This document shows, piece after piece, positions 22,459 to 30,211 of a DNA stretch of 34,057 nt (position 1 is its first letter; the number at the start of each line of letters is the position of its first letter). Both the position numbers and the translations under genes were made by a program. The stretch is from Myxococcales bacterium (lineage in GTDB: Bacteria > Myxococcota_A > UBA796 > SXON01). The stretch covers positions 1 through 34,057 of the forward strand of contig SHYV01000018.1 of the NCBI GenBank assembly GCA_009692605.1. The letters run 5' to 3'. A model generated the notes under the pieces. That model was given only the letters and a program-made list of their open reading frames with translations. It was not told where the DNA came from and ran no database searches.

Positions 22459-24158
22459 GGTTGTTTCCTGAGCAGGGCGCTGAGCATCCAAAGAGACGAA
22501 GCGAGGGGGATGGTGCAGCACAGGCCGGTGTCGGTCGGGGAAGTCGTCGGTGCGTTGTCCTCGGGTGTGCTGCCCACCCGGACGCTGAAGACGTGGTCGG
22601 AGGAGCCGCCGTCGTCGTCGGTGAGGACGACGGTGTAGGCAAAGTCGAGGACGGAGGTGCCGCCGGTGATCGTCAGGAGGCCGTCGTCCGTCAGTTCGAC
22701 GGGCACACCCGAGGTGGGGGAGGAGAAGGTCACGGCGTCAAGGCCGGGGTCGCCAGCGACAAGCTGGACCTCAAGTCGCTCGTTGGCGGTGAGGTGGAGC
22801 TCATTCAGGGTCGCCTCGGTGTGGGTCCCCCAGTCGATGCTGGCGTCGAGCAGGTAGGGCGGGAGGTTGGCGACGTGGATGGCGGTCTCGGCGGACGTCA
22901 GGGTCCCGTCGGGTAGCGTCAGCGTCAGCGCGGCGGTGAGGTCACCGTCGTCCAGCGAGAGGCAGTTTGCGCTCGCGTTGTCCCCCTGACACTCCGCCTC
23001 GCCGACGAACTGCCAGTCCCAGATCGTGAGCCCGGGCGAGTCCTCACCGCAGCCGTCCGTAGTGGCGGTGATGCTGAACAGGGTGCCCTCTTCGGCGACC
23101 GGGGTGTCCAGCGCGACCATGCTGAGCTCGTCGATTTCGCCGTCGCAATCCTGGTCGACGCCGTCGCAGGTCTCGACAGCGCCCGGGTGGACGGTCGCGT
23201 CCTCGGGCGCGCAGTCCGGGTCGTCGCCATATCTGAGGTAGCCGTCCGCGTCGTCGTCAGTGCGCCCTGGGCAGTCGAGGACAGCGGCGGTGAGCAGGAC
23301 GCTGCCGGTCTCGTCCACTCGGGTGCCGGTCACGTCGGCGCATCGGTCACCGTCGAGATCGCCGATCGCGATCCGCTCCGCGGGAAAGGAGAGCGTGACG
23401 GCGTCGTCCCCGATCACCATCAGCGTCGCTCCGTCGAATGCCCAGAGCTCGTCGCCCCCGTCTGCGTCGAAATCGGCAGCGCCGACCTGGCTGGGGGAGC
23501 GCAGTGGGCCCGAGAGCCCGCCGCCCAGCTCCCGGAAGCCCAGCGTGCCCCCGACCACCCAGTCCTCGCTACCCCAGGCCAGCGCGGTGATCGGGTTGCC
23601 GGTGGAGAACGTGCTGTCCCCAAAGTCATCGCGCTGAGTGATGGCGGTGTCGCCAAGGTTGGCCCAGGCCATGGGCGCCCCGGACTCGGCTTCGGGCGCG
23701 ACCGCAAAGAGATCAGGCGATACACCCAGATCTGTCGTCGAGGAGCCATCGCTCCACAACAGGCTGAGGGCGCCCGGTGTACCGTCGTCCTCGGGTGGGG
23801 CGAGGGCCAGCACCCGGTCGTCGCGGGCCTGCAGCGCCACGCAAGGCGCGCCGGTCTGGATCGCGCCTCCGGTGCCAGGCCCCGACCAGCGCCACAACGT
23901 CCCGCCCGAGCACAGCCACAGCTGGTGGGCTGCGGAGACAGCCGTCGCCAGCACGTCGGGTGTGTCCAGATCCGCTGCGCCCAGGGTCTCCCAGCCGCCC
24001 GTCTCCGCGATGTAGACGGCGGGGTCGGCCCCGTACACCGCCAGATCGACCGCCGTGGAGGCCAGCGGACTCTCCACCACTGCGTCGAAGGTGAACGCCT
24101 GCGCGCCAACTGGCAACGTGAGCAGCGCGAGGTGCAGGGCGGACCTGAAGGATGGCAT
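22455..24158 (-). CDS. secreted protein with MopE-type motif and Cys-Cys C-terminal anchor (copy 2)
   Basis: A 567-aa paralogue of the next gene downstream, sharing its whole architecture. It has a Sec signal (about residues 1-21, ending VGAQA), an N-terminal domain with parallel phrases (VYIAETGGWE against LYVAEEAGWE; DTPDVLATAV against ELPDVLATAL), and calcium loops (DFDADGGDELW, DLDGDRCADV). Its MopE-type unit (DDDADGYLRYGDDPDC, then TCDGVDQDCDGEIDE) precedes Ig-like strands ending in LTDDDGGSSDHVFSV. The C-terminus is a Thr/Pro/Asp stalk, TGLCCT, a hydrophobic segment and LLRKQP. It is first in a two-gene operon; the stop overlaps the next ATG. Upstream lies a 16-bp inverted repeat. Likely role: exported surface or matrix protein, possibly metal-stabilised. 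Confidence 0.8.
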   Translation of the reverse strand: MPSFRSALHLALLTLPVGAQAFTFDAVVESPLASTAVDLAVYGADPAVYIAETGGWETLGAADLDTPDVLATAVSAAHQLWLCSGGTLWRWSGPGTGGAIQTGAPCVALQARDDRVLALAPPEDDGTPGALSLLWSDGSSTTDLGVSPDLFAVAPEAESGAPMAWANLGDTAITQRDDFGDSTFSTGNPITALAWGSEDWVVGGTLGFRELGGGLSGPLRSPSQVGAADFDADGGDELWAFDGATLMVIGDDAVTLSFPAERIAIGDLDGDRCADVTGTRVDETGSVLLTAAVLDCPGRTDDDADGYLRYGDDPDCAPEDATVHPGAVETCDGVDQDCDGEIDELSMVALDTPVAEEGTLFSITATTDGCGEDSPGLTIWDWQFVGEAECQGDNASANCLSLDDGDLTAALTLTLPDGTLTSAETAIHVANLPPYLLDASIDWGTHTEATLNELHLTANERLEVQLVAGDPGLDAVTFSSPTSGVPVELTDDGLLTITGGTSVLDFAYTVVLTDDDGGSSDHVFSVRVGSTPEDNAPTTSPTDTGLCCTIPLASSLWMLSALLRKQP

Positions 24159-24176
24159 CTGCCCAGCCTATCCGGA

Positions 24177-24213
24177 AATGGGTAGGATCCGCCCTCCGCG
24201 GATCCTACCCATT
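24177..24213. repeat. perfect 16-bp inverted repeat with 5-nt loop
   Basis: AATGGGTAGGATCCGC (24177-24192) and GCGGATCCTACCCATT (24198-24213) are exact reverse complements around CCTCC. It lies 19 bp upstream of the leftward secreted-protein start, in the gap between divergent genes. It is therefore more likely an operator or 5'-UTR hairpin than a terminator. On the leftward transcript the loop reads GGAGG. Confidence 0.9.
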
Positions 24214-24273
24214 CTGCGGGCGAAGGCGGCGCGCCGCGCCGCCGTGCCCTCAGAAACGAATCGAGCATCTCTC

Positions 24274-24302
24274 TTGCCTCGTCAAGAGTATTGCGGTACT
24301 GT
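24274..24302 (+). promoter_or_regulatory. weak sigma70-like promoter candidate for the SUKH/TPR gene
   Basis: TTGCCT (24274-24279) and TACTGT (24297-24302) lie 17 bp apart in the divergent gap, 77 bp before the ATG at 24380. The matches are partial, so this is only a candidate. Confidence 0.2.
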
Positions 24303-24312
24303 TGCAGGTGAA

Positions 24313-24348
24313 CCCGCCCGTCGCCCCGCCCGTCGCCCCGCCCGTCGC
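24313..24348 (+). repeat. 12-bp tandem repeat, three perfect copies
   Basis: CCCGCCCGTCGC is repeated three times in a row, with a further partial copy up to about 24354. It sits 31 bp upstream of the ATG at 24380. In one frame, starting with a GTG at 24308, it encodes a Pro-Pro-Val-Ala repeat that ends at a TGA at 24371-24373. Confidence 0.85.
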
Positions 24349-24379
24349 CCCGCCTGCCCCCAGCCCAAAGTGAGTCTCC

Positions 24380-27256
24380 ATGGAAACCGCGGTTGATCCC
24401 TTCTCCCCGCTGCTCCGCATCCTCGACCGGTACCGCGCCGACGTGCATCACCTTCGTCCGGCCGCCCCCGAGCGTTCGATGGACGATCCGCATGGCCCAC
24501 CGATCCCCAAGTCGCTGCGGGCCTTCCTGACCCGATGGAATGGGGCCGCGCTCTTTCGCGGCGTGCTCCGCATCCGCGCCGTCGTGGACATCGCCCAGGC
24601 TAGCCACAGCGCGCCCACCGTCTGGCTGTTCGCGGACGGACCGCGCGACGAGGTCTGGGGCTACGCCGCCGTCAACGGAGGCTGGCATTTCGGCTCCTGG
24701 GACGGCAAGCGGCTGGCGCCGATGCACGAGCATTTCGGTCGTTGGCTGCACGCGCAGGCTCGCATCCTCGATGAGGACAAGCGCGAAGGGATGCCGCAAA
24801 TCGAGCTACGCCTCGACAGCGACCCGGAGTGCGGGCTCCTCCACTTTCAGCGCGGCGAGCACCTGCTTGGTGAGGGCGATGCGGCGGGGGCGCTTCAGGC
24901 GTTTCGCCGGGCGACCGCCTTCGCCCCCGACCATGCGCTGGCGTGGCAACGCATGGGAGAGGCCCTGCTCGCTACCGATCATGCGGCAGCCCGGCACGCG
25001 TTCATCATGGCCATGCGCAATACGACGCTCCCGCTTCCTTACCCGGGCGCGCCCGCCATGGACGCTGACACCATTCGGGTGACGGAGAGCCTTTTCCCGG
25101 CGGACGACGTCGGGTGGGAGCGTGAGCTTCATCACCTGCTCCACGAGCGCAGCGCAGCGCTGTCCGACCCGGACGCCGCGAAGCTGTACGAGAGCGCGAG
25201 CCTGAGCGTCGCGCGGGTGCACCTCGCCCGCAACGAGCGGCCGTCTGCCCGGGAGGCGCTGGCGCACGCCCGGGACCGTGCTCTCAGCATGCCGGGGGGG
25301 GCGGCCCCGTTGCGTGCGCTGTCGGGTCTACTGCTCGCGATAGTCGCGTTGGACACCGACCTTGGTGACCACGAGGAGGCCGAGGACACTCTGCGTCGGC
25401 TCCGAGCACATGACGACCCCGAAGTTTGCGCGCGCGCTGAGCTCGCGCTGGCGCGGATCGCGCTCATCCGGCAAGAGCCATGGGTCGACGACATTGTCGG
25501 GGCCGCGCTCCTCGGGTTGAAGCGGGACGAGGATGTGTGCGACGCCTGGCTGTTGCTGGCCGAGCGCGGGGGCGGCGGCGCGGGGAGGGCGCTCGACGAC
25601 GCGATCCGGCTTGCAAGCGCCATGGGTGACGCTGGCCGGTTGGCGCGAGCCGAGCTGCTGCTCGGGGATCTGGCGGTGGAGCGGGGCGACCTACCCGCTG
25701 CGTGCCAGCATTTCCTTGCCTGCGACGCCGACCCGGAGAGCCGGCTTCGCGCGCAGGTCCGGCTCGGCGACATGCGGGAGGACCCGTCGGACGCGGTGTC
25801 CCACTACGTCACCGCCGTCGAGGGGTTTCGTGCGTTGCACCTGCCGGTCCGCGAGGCCTGGGCACGGCTGCGTTTGGTGCGGTGCGGAGATGCCACGCAG
25901 GCGGAGGATGCGCTCAACATCTTCAAGCGGGCGGGGTTAGCGTCGGGCGTGGCGGTGGCTGACAAGCTGATGGGGCGACCCGGCTTCAGTCTGCCCTGGC
26001 ACCTGAACGCCGCGGCCGAACACGCTCGCTGCCGTCACGACGCCCAGCGGATGCGGGCGCCGCTGACGCGGGCCGATGCAGATCGTCCGGAGCGGCGGCT
26101 TCTGGCCCACCGGCAGGCGATCGCGACCAGCGATGCGCAGACCGCCGGCGTGCTGATCGAGGACATGCGCACGGAGCTGCAGGTGATCCTACGCAGCGAC
26201 GGGCGGGCCAGGGACCCCTCCGTGATGAGATTTGTTGCGGGCATCGACTTGCTCGCCGGGCACCCCAGCTTTGACGCTGCGAAGACGCTGCTTGACTTCC
26301 TGCACGCGCCCCTCGGCCAGGAGGCTGCCCGTCGGGCCTTGGTGGGCGCGATGGCGCGGTCGCCGAACATGACGCTGGTGCAGTCGCTGCTGGACATCGT
26401 CGAGGCGAACGGCGAGCCGGTCGCGCTGGCGCACGCCATCGAGATCCTTGGCCTCCGGATGGAGTCAGCCGCGTCGCCCGCGCTGCGTACGCTCGGCGAG
26501 GAAGGGTCCCTGCCGGTCCGGCGCGCGGCGATCACGGCGCTCGGGCGTATCGGAGACCCCGATGCGATCGACGTCATCTTGCCGGCGCTCGACGTGCCGG
26601 AGCTGGCCGAGGTCGCGTCGGTGGCGCTGCTGCTGCTCGGTGAGTGGGAGGGCGTCGACTTCCACGGACAGGCGATGCACGCCGGCACGCCCAACCTCGC
26701 GTATTCACCGGGGGAGATGGTCGGGCGATTCGGGGGCATGAGCTACTTCTTGTTGTTGCACAACTGCTCCGAGAAGGAGGGTGCGATCGGCGCCGGGGCG
26801 ATCCACGGGCTCGGGTTGCTCGGGAGCACTCGGGCCGTTCCGCGGTTGGTGGAGTACCTGACCGCGCGCGATCCGCAGCGCTCGAACCTGGCGGTCACTG
26901 CGCTCGAGCTGCTCACCGGGCACGTGGAGTCGCTGGAGGACGGACACCCGCGCCAGCGCTGGGAGGCGTGGTGGGAGGCGAACAAGCACCAGTTCGACGA
27001 CCACCGCCGGTTCCGCTACGGCAAGCCCTTCGGCGTGCCGGAGATGCTGGAGCGACTCGGTCACGATGACGCCGGAGTTCGGACCGTTGGCTACGACGAA
27101 CTGGTCATTTCGACCGGCGTTCGCCTTCCGTTCGACGTGGATGGCCCGTGGCGTTCTCAGCGGCACCATCGCGGGGCCTGGGAGCGTTGGTACGCGGACC
27201 ACGGGCACGAGCTGCCGCGTACCGGCTGGCTGTTCCACGGCGAGAGCATCGGGTAG
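24380..27256 (+). CDS. SUKH-like / TPR / HEAT repeat protein
   Basis: A 958-aa cytoplasmic scaffold-like protein without signal or membrane segment. Residues about 1-130 resemble a SUKH (SMI1/KNR4) domain, with IPKSLRAFLTRWNGAALF followed by strands around WLFADG and VWGYAAVNGGW. Residues about 150-215 contain a clear TPR (FQRGEHLLGEGDAAGALQAF), and further degenerate TPR-type helices run to about 560. Residues about 677-760 are HEAT-like (ASPALRTLGEEGSLPVRRAA; ITALGRIGDPDAIDVILPAL), and another HEAT-like pair lies near 800-850. The C-terminus has a Trp-rich RWEAWWEANKHQF motif. SUKH domains are common in toxin-immunity proteins and in regulatory scaffolds. Nothing here shows which, and no toxin gene is adjacent. 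Probably a protein-protein interaction platform. Confidence 0.75.
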   Translation: METAVDPFSPLLRILDRYRADVHHLRPAAPERSMDDPHGPPIPKSLRAFLTRWNGAALFRGVLRIRAVVDIAQASHSAPTVWLFADGPRDEVWGYAAVNGGWHFGSWDGKRLAPMHEHFGRWLHAQARILDEDKREGMPQIELRLDSDPECGLLHFQRGEHLLGEGDAAGALQAFRRATAFAPDHALAWQRMGEALLATDHAAARHAFIMAMRNTTLPLPYPGAPAMDADTIRVTESLFPADDVGWERELHHLLHERSAALSDPDAAKLYESASLSVARVHLARNERPSAREALAHARDRALSMPGGAAPLRALSGLLLAIVALDTDLGDHEEAEDTLRRLRAHDDPEVCARAELALARIALIRQEPWVDDIVGAALLGLKRDEDVCDAWLLLAERGGGGAGRALDDAIRLASAMGDAGRLARAELLLGDLAVERGDLPAACQHFLACDADPESRLRAQVRLGDMREDPSDAVSHYVTAVEGFRALHLPVREAWARLRLVRCGDATQAEDALNIFKRAGLASGVAVADKLMGRPGFSLPWHLNAAAEHARCRHDAQRMRAPLTRADADRPERRLLAHRQAIATSDAQTAGVLIEDMRTELQVILRSDGRARDPSVMRFVAGIDLLAGHPSFDAAKTLLDFLHAPLGQEAARRALVGAMARSPNMTLVQSLLDIVEANGEPVALAHAIEILGLRMESAASPALRTLGEEGSLPVRRAAITALGRIGDPDAIDVILPALDVPELAEVASVALLLLGEWEGVDFHGQAMHAGTPNLAYSPGEMVGRFGGMSYFLLLHNCSEKEGAIGAGAIHGLGLLGSTRAVPRLVEYLTARDPQRSNLAVTALELLTGHVESLEDGHPRQRWEAWWEANKHQFDDHRRFRYGKPFGVPEMLERLGHDDAGVRTVGYDELVISTGVRLPFDVDGPWRSQRHHRGAWERWYADHGHELPRTGWLFHGESIG

Positions 27257-27292
27257 CTGCCAGTCGGCCCGCCTTCCGGCTATTCTGCGTCC

Positions 27293-29527
27293 ATGTACTT
27301 GCTAATGGTCCTCTGCGGGGAGCCCGCGCTCGCCCGTCCCCAGCCAGCCGTCCCCCGACCCGAGCCGAGCGGCGCCGCGCCGAGCGGTACCTCGTACGTC
27401 AGCCCAGAATTCGTCACTGTCAACTCCAAGCAGACGCTGGAGTTCCATTACGTCGTCGGCGCGTCGGGCATGGCGGTCGGGGACCAGATCCGGATCGAGG
27501 ATCCTCCTTTCCACGGCATGACCTGGGCAAAGTACGGCCAGCTGGTCACTGAGGCGTCGCTCTGCACTCGGCAGACCGACGCTCAGGCCTCGTCGAGCGG
27601 CCTGCTCACCGCGCACGCCTCGACGGGGGCTTCGGTGAGCGTGCGGCGCAGCGCGGAGTCGCCGATCGGGCTCAACGAATATGCCTACACCGACGTCACG
27701 CTCGACTCGGACGGCCTCGTACCCGGCGATGAGGTCGTGGTCGTCTACGGCGATCAGGGCTCGGGGGAGGACTGCGGCTTCGAGTTCAGCGACCGGGCGT
27801 GGCACAAGGTCCCGATGCTGGCCTGGGAGGCGCTCGACGGTGCCGCCTTCACCGAGCTCGCGACGCTCCCACTTTTTGACGTGGTCTCCTACGATGTCGT
27901 CACGACCCTGTTCGTGTCCTCCCCGTCTCAGGCCATCTTCGAGGACGGAGCGGACCTGCAGGTCGCGGTGGTGGACCGGCTAGGCAACCCTATCGAAAGC
28001 TGGACCGGCACGATCTCGGTCAACGAGGCCTACGGCGGGGGAGAGTACACGCTCACCGCCGCCGACGCGGGCGTCGGGCATCTCCACGTCGACCTCTCGG
28101 CCGCCGGTAGCGTCGATCGCATCCTCGTGGCCGCGGACGACGGCAGCACGGGAACCTCCAACCCCATCGTCGTCTACTCGGCGTTGTCTCCCCCGGAAAA
28201 GTATACCTATTGGGGGGACTTGCACACCCATCATGGCCACAGCTACACCACCGACGAAGGGCACTACGTTGACGAGAACGTGATCTACGCGCGCGACGTG
28301 GTCGGATTGGACTTCGAGGCCGAGTCGCAGAAGACCTACCCGATCGAGATCGACGGTGCTCAACTATGGAGTGAGCGACAGGACAACTGTGTTGGCGAGT
28401 CCACGGACGGCGAGTTCATCTCGATGCTCGGGTTCGAGTGGATGGGCGACCACGTCGGCGGGGCTAACCAGGGCCACCACAACTTCTACTTCGACACCTG
28501 CGACGCGCCGCTCGGCGCGCTCCTCAGCGACGACTACCCGGACGGCATCGGCGCGTTCAACTCCGGGCAGGGGCCCTACGAGTTCGCCACCAGCCTGCTC
28601 AGCGACAGCATCCACACCGTGATCGTGCCTCACGCCACGCTGTCCACCGGGTACCTCTACACGAACGAGGCGATCAACAACACGCTGCGAACCACCGCCG
28701 AAGTGTACTCCGAGTGGGGCTTCAACATGACGCCGGCCGACCGGAGCGGCAGCATCCCCGATGCGCTGCGTCAGGGCAACCGCATGGGCTTCATCGGGTC
28801 GAGCGACAACCACGACGGCTGGCTGGGGAACCCCTTCTCCAAGAAAAACGTGCAGTCCGGGTTCGCTGCCATTCAGGCTCCCGCGTTGACGCGCGCCGAC
28901 CTGTTTGGCGGGCTGCAGCAGCGCTCCACCTACGCGACGACGGGCGAGCGCATCGTGCTCGACTACTCCGCGACGGACGGCGCGGAGATCGCCATGGGCC
29001 AGCAGTACGTCGCCCTGGAGCCCACCTTCAACTGGGCGGTCCACGGCACCCAGCCGGTCACCACGGTCACGCTGTTCAGCATCCGTATCGATCCGGGCGC
29101 CCGGGTGGAGACCCTGCAGACCTGGACGCCAAACGCGCTCGACGCCACCGGCAGCTTCAGCTACCCCTGGGATGGCGCGGACCGTGCCGTGTGGCTCGAG
29201 GTGGGTCAGGCCGCCGAGCCGCTGAACGGGGGCACCGATCAGGCATGGGGCAGCCCCATTTGGCTGACCGCGGACTGCGCGAAGGAGGACACCATCGACC
29301 CGGCGACCCGGTGCCCCGAGGACACGGATTCCCCGCCGAACGACAGCGACAGCCCGGTGGTGACGGACGACAGCGCAGCGGACACCGCAGATGCGGGCAC
29401 CGAGCGCCGTTGCGGGTGCTCGACGGGGGCGGGCCCGGCTGAGGGGGGGCTGATCGGCATCGAGTTGGCCGTCGTCGGGATCGCCGCTGTCGCGGCGCGG
29501 AGGCGGAGGCAGGCGCGAGGGGATTGA
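27293..29527 (+). CDS. DUF3604 PHP-fold protein with MYXO-CTERM-like tail
   Basis: A 744-aa exported protein. The N-terminus is short (MYLLMVLCGEPALA) and is a modest signal peptide. Residues about 35-295 are beta-rich (Ig-like). Residues about 305-560 match DUF3604, a PHP-like metal-dependent fold, with YWGDLHTHHGHS (His311, His313, His314 as likely metal ligands), HATLSTGYLY, GSSDNHDGW and the closing STYATTGERIVLDY. The catalysed reaction of DUF3604 proteins is unknown. The C-terminus is a Thr/Asp/Ser stalk (about 665-700), then RCGCSTGAG (Cys707), a hydrophobic helix and RRRR. This is the Cys/helix/Arg layout of MYXO-CTERM proteins, which are anchored at or released from the surface. It follows the SUKH/TPR gene by 36 bp. 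Confidence 0.85.
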   Translation: MYLLMVLCGEPALARPQPAVPRPEPSGAAPSGTSYVSPEFVTVNSKQTLEFHYVVGASGMAVGDQIRIEDPPFHGMTWAKYGQLVTEASLCTRQTDAQASSSGLLTAHASTGASVSVRRSAESPIGLNEYAYTDVTLDSDGLVPGDEVVVVYGDQGSGEDCGFEFSDRAWHKVPMLAWEALDGAAFTELATLPLFDVVSYDVVTTLFVSSPSQAIFEDGADLQVAVVDRLGNPIESWTGTISVNEAYGGGEYTLTAADAGVGHLHVDLSAAGSVDRILVAADDGSTGTSNPIVVYSALSPPEKYTYWGDLHTHHGHSYTTDEGHYVDENVIYARDVVGLDFEAESQKTYPIEIDGAQLWSERQDNCVGESTDGEFISMLGFEWMGDHVGGANQGHHNFYFDTCDAPLGALLSDDYPDGIGAFNSGQGPYEFATSLLSDSIHTVIVPHATLSTGYLYTNEAINNTLRTTAEVYSEWGFNMTPADRSGSIPDALRQGNRMGFIGSSDNHDGWLGNPFSKKNVQSGFAAIQAPALTRADLFGGLQQRSTYATTGERIVLDYSATDGAEIAMGQQYVALEPTFNWAVHGTQPVTTVTLFSIRIDPGARVETLQTWTPNALDATGSFSYPWDGADRAVWLEVGQAAEPLNGGTDQAWGSPIWLTADCAKEDTIDPATRCPEDTDSPPNDSDSPVVTDDSAADTADAGTERRCGCSTGAGPAEGGLIGIELAVVGIAAVAARRRRQARGD

Positions 29528-29583
29528 CGCTTTGCTCGGCGCGGAGGGCGCCCCTCGTGAGGTTTACCGTGACCTTCACGCTG

Positions 29584-29601
29584 CCCGCCGAGTTGGGCGG
29601 G
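29584..29601 (+). terminator. GC-rich hairpin after the DUF3604 gene
   Basis: CCCGCC (29584-29589) pairs with GGCGGG (29596-29601) across GAGTTG, 57 bp after the stop. There is no T-run, so it may only assist termination. Confidence 0.3.
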
Positions 29602-29636
29602 AGCGCTGCGACCGGCGGCGGATCCCCCGCGAACAC

Positions 29637-29666
29637 CGGGGAGAACTCTGGTCAGAGTTCTGCCCC
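29637..29666. terminator. bidirectional hairpin between the DUF3604 gene and tmRNA
   Basis: GGGGAGAACTCT (29638-29649) pairs with AGAGTTCTGCCCC (29654-29666), leaving one bulged G and a GGTC loop: a 12-bp stem in the gap where the two transcripts converge. It begins 11 nt beyond the tmRNA 3' end and 110 nt beyond the DUF3604 gene stop. No T-run is seen on either strand, so a Rho-independent mechanism is uncertain; it may protect 3' ends. Confidence 0.5.
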
Positions 29667-29676
29667 GGGTTGCGAA

Positions 29677-30046
29677 TGGTGGAGGCGAGGGGAGTCGAAC
29701 CCCTGTCCGAAGCATCATCAAGCTCTAGAGATACGTGGCCTTCCGGAAACTGCCCGGCCAGTGTCGTCCCCTTTGGGGACCGTCAGAACCTCCTGCTTGA
29801 TCTTCGCTCGCCCGGCGGGTGTTCAGCCCCGGGTCTGCTGCGTGCCTGAATTACACCCGATGACGGTCGGCCTGTCCGCCATCGAACGCCGGGTGGTCGC
29901 GATGCCTCCCGGACCTCAACTTACGCCGCGAGGCGCTCGCTGAAGTGGTTGCTGTTGTTGGCAGCTTGCATTTGGGCCGATTGAAGGAGCCCACCCTTGC
30001 CACGCCCTTCGGCGTTCAAATACCCCGTCGAAACCGGTACGCCCCC
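29677..30046 (-). ncRNA. ssrA: transfer-messenger RNA (tmRNA)
   Basis: About 370 nt on the minus strand. The 5' end GGGGGCGTACCGGTTTCGAC (from 30046) is the classic tmRNA start. The 3' end has the T-arm (GGGGTTCGACTCCCC) and CGCCTCCACCA ending at 29677, with CCA encoded. GGGGGCG pairs with CGCCTCC through seven base pairs, including one G-U, to form the acceptor stem. The internal tag frame reads ANNSNHFSERLAA followed by TAA (stop at 29923-29921; the tag may have one more Ala, since the resume codon GCT or GCC is not certain). tmRNA with SmpB rescues stalled ribosomes and tags the nascent chain for proteolysis; the ending LAA is typical. Confidence 0.97.
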
Positions 30047-30057
30047 GGAAGGGAAAA

Positions 30058-30075
30058 GACGCCGGGGTTGGCGTC
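30058..30075 (-). promoter_or_regulatory. hairpin with T4 tract in the tmRNA leader
   Basis: On the minus strand GACGCC-AACCCC-GGCGTC is followed by TTTTCCC, just upstream of the mature tmRNA 5' end. It looks like a small terminator, but no upstream minus-strand gene exists. It may therefore be an attenuator or simply part of the leader removed by RNase P. Confidence 0.4.
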
Positions 30076-30091
30076 GCTGGTCTACACCAGT

Positions 30092-30119
30092 AGTATGCAC
30101 GAAGACCACCGAACGTCAA
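30092..30119 (-). promoter_or_regulatory. candidate tmRNA promoter
   Basis: On the minus strand TTGACG (30119-30114), a 16-bp spacer and CATACT (30097-30092) form a good sigma70-like promoter. It lies about 45 bp upstream of the mature tmRNA 5' end, leaving room for a processed leader. It overlaps the 5' region of the divergent Fur-family gene. Confidence 0.55.
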
Positions 30120-30211
30120 CATCCTTGACGATCGACCCGGACGGCACCACATTAAGCACCGTGACCTACGCAGAGGCCCCTGTAGCTGAGCTCCCCGAAG
30201 GCGAAGCCCGC

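Noticed and set aside
24152-24373. 73-aa frame in the divergent gap as a full gene
   Set aside because: It runs through the inverted repeat and is Arg-rich, with no signal or domain. Only its last 21 codons are considered, as a possible leader.
23420-24799. 459-aa minus-strand open frame across the divergent region
   Set aside because: Arg/Ser/Pro-rich shadow crossing two well-supported genes on opposite strands.
29683-29710. T-arm-like sequence as a separate tRNA
   Set aside because: It is the 3' tRNA-like part of tmRNA; no anticodon arm is nearby.
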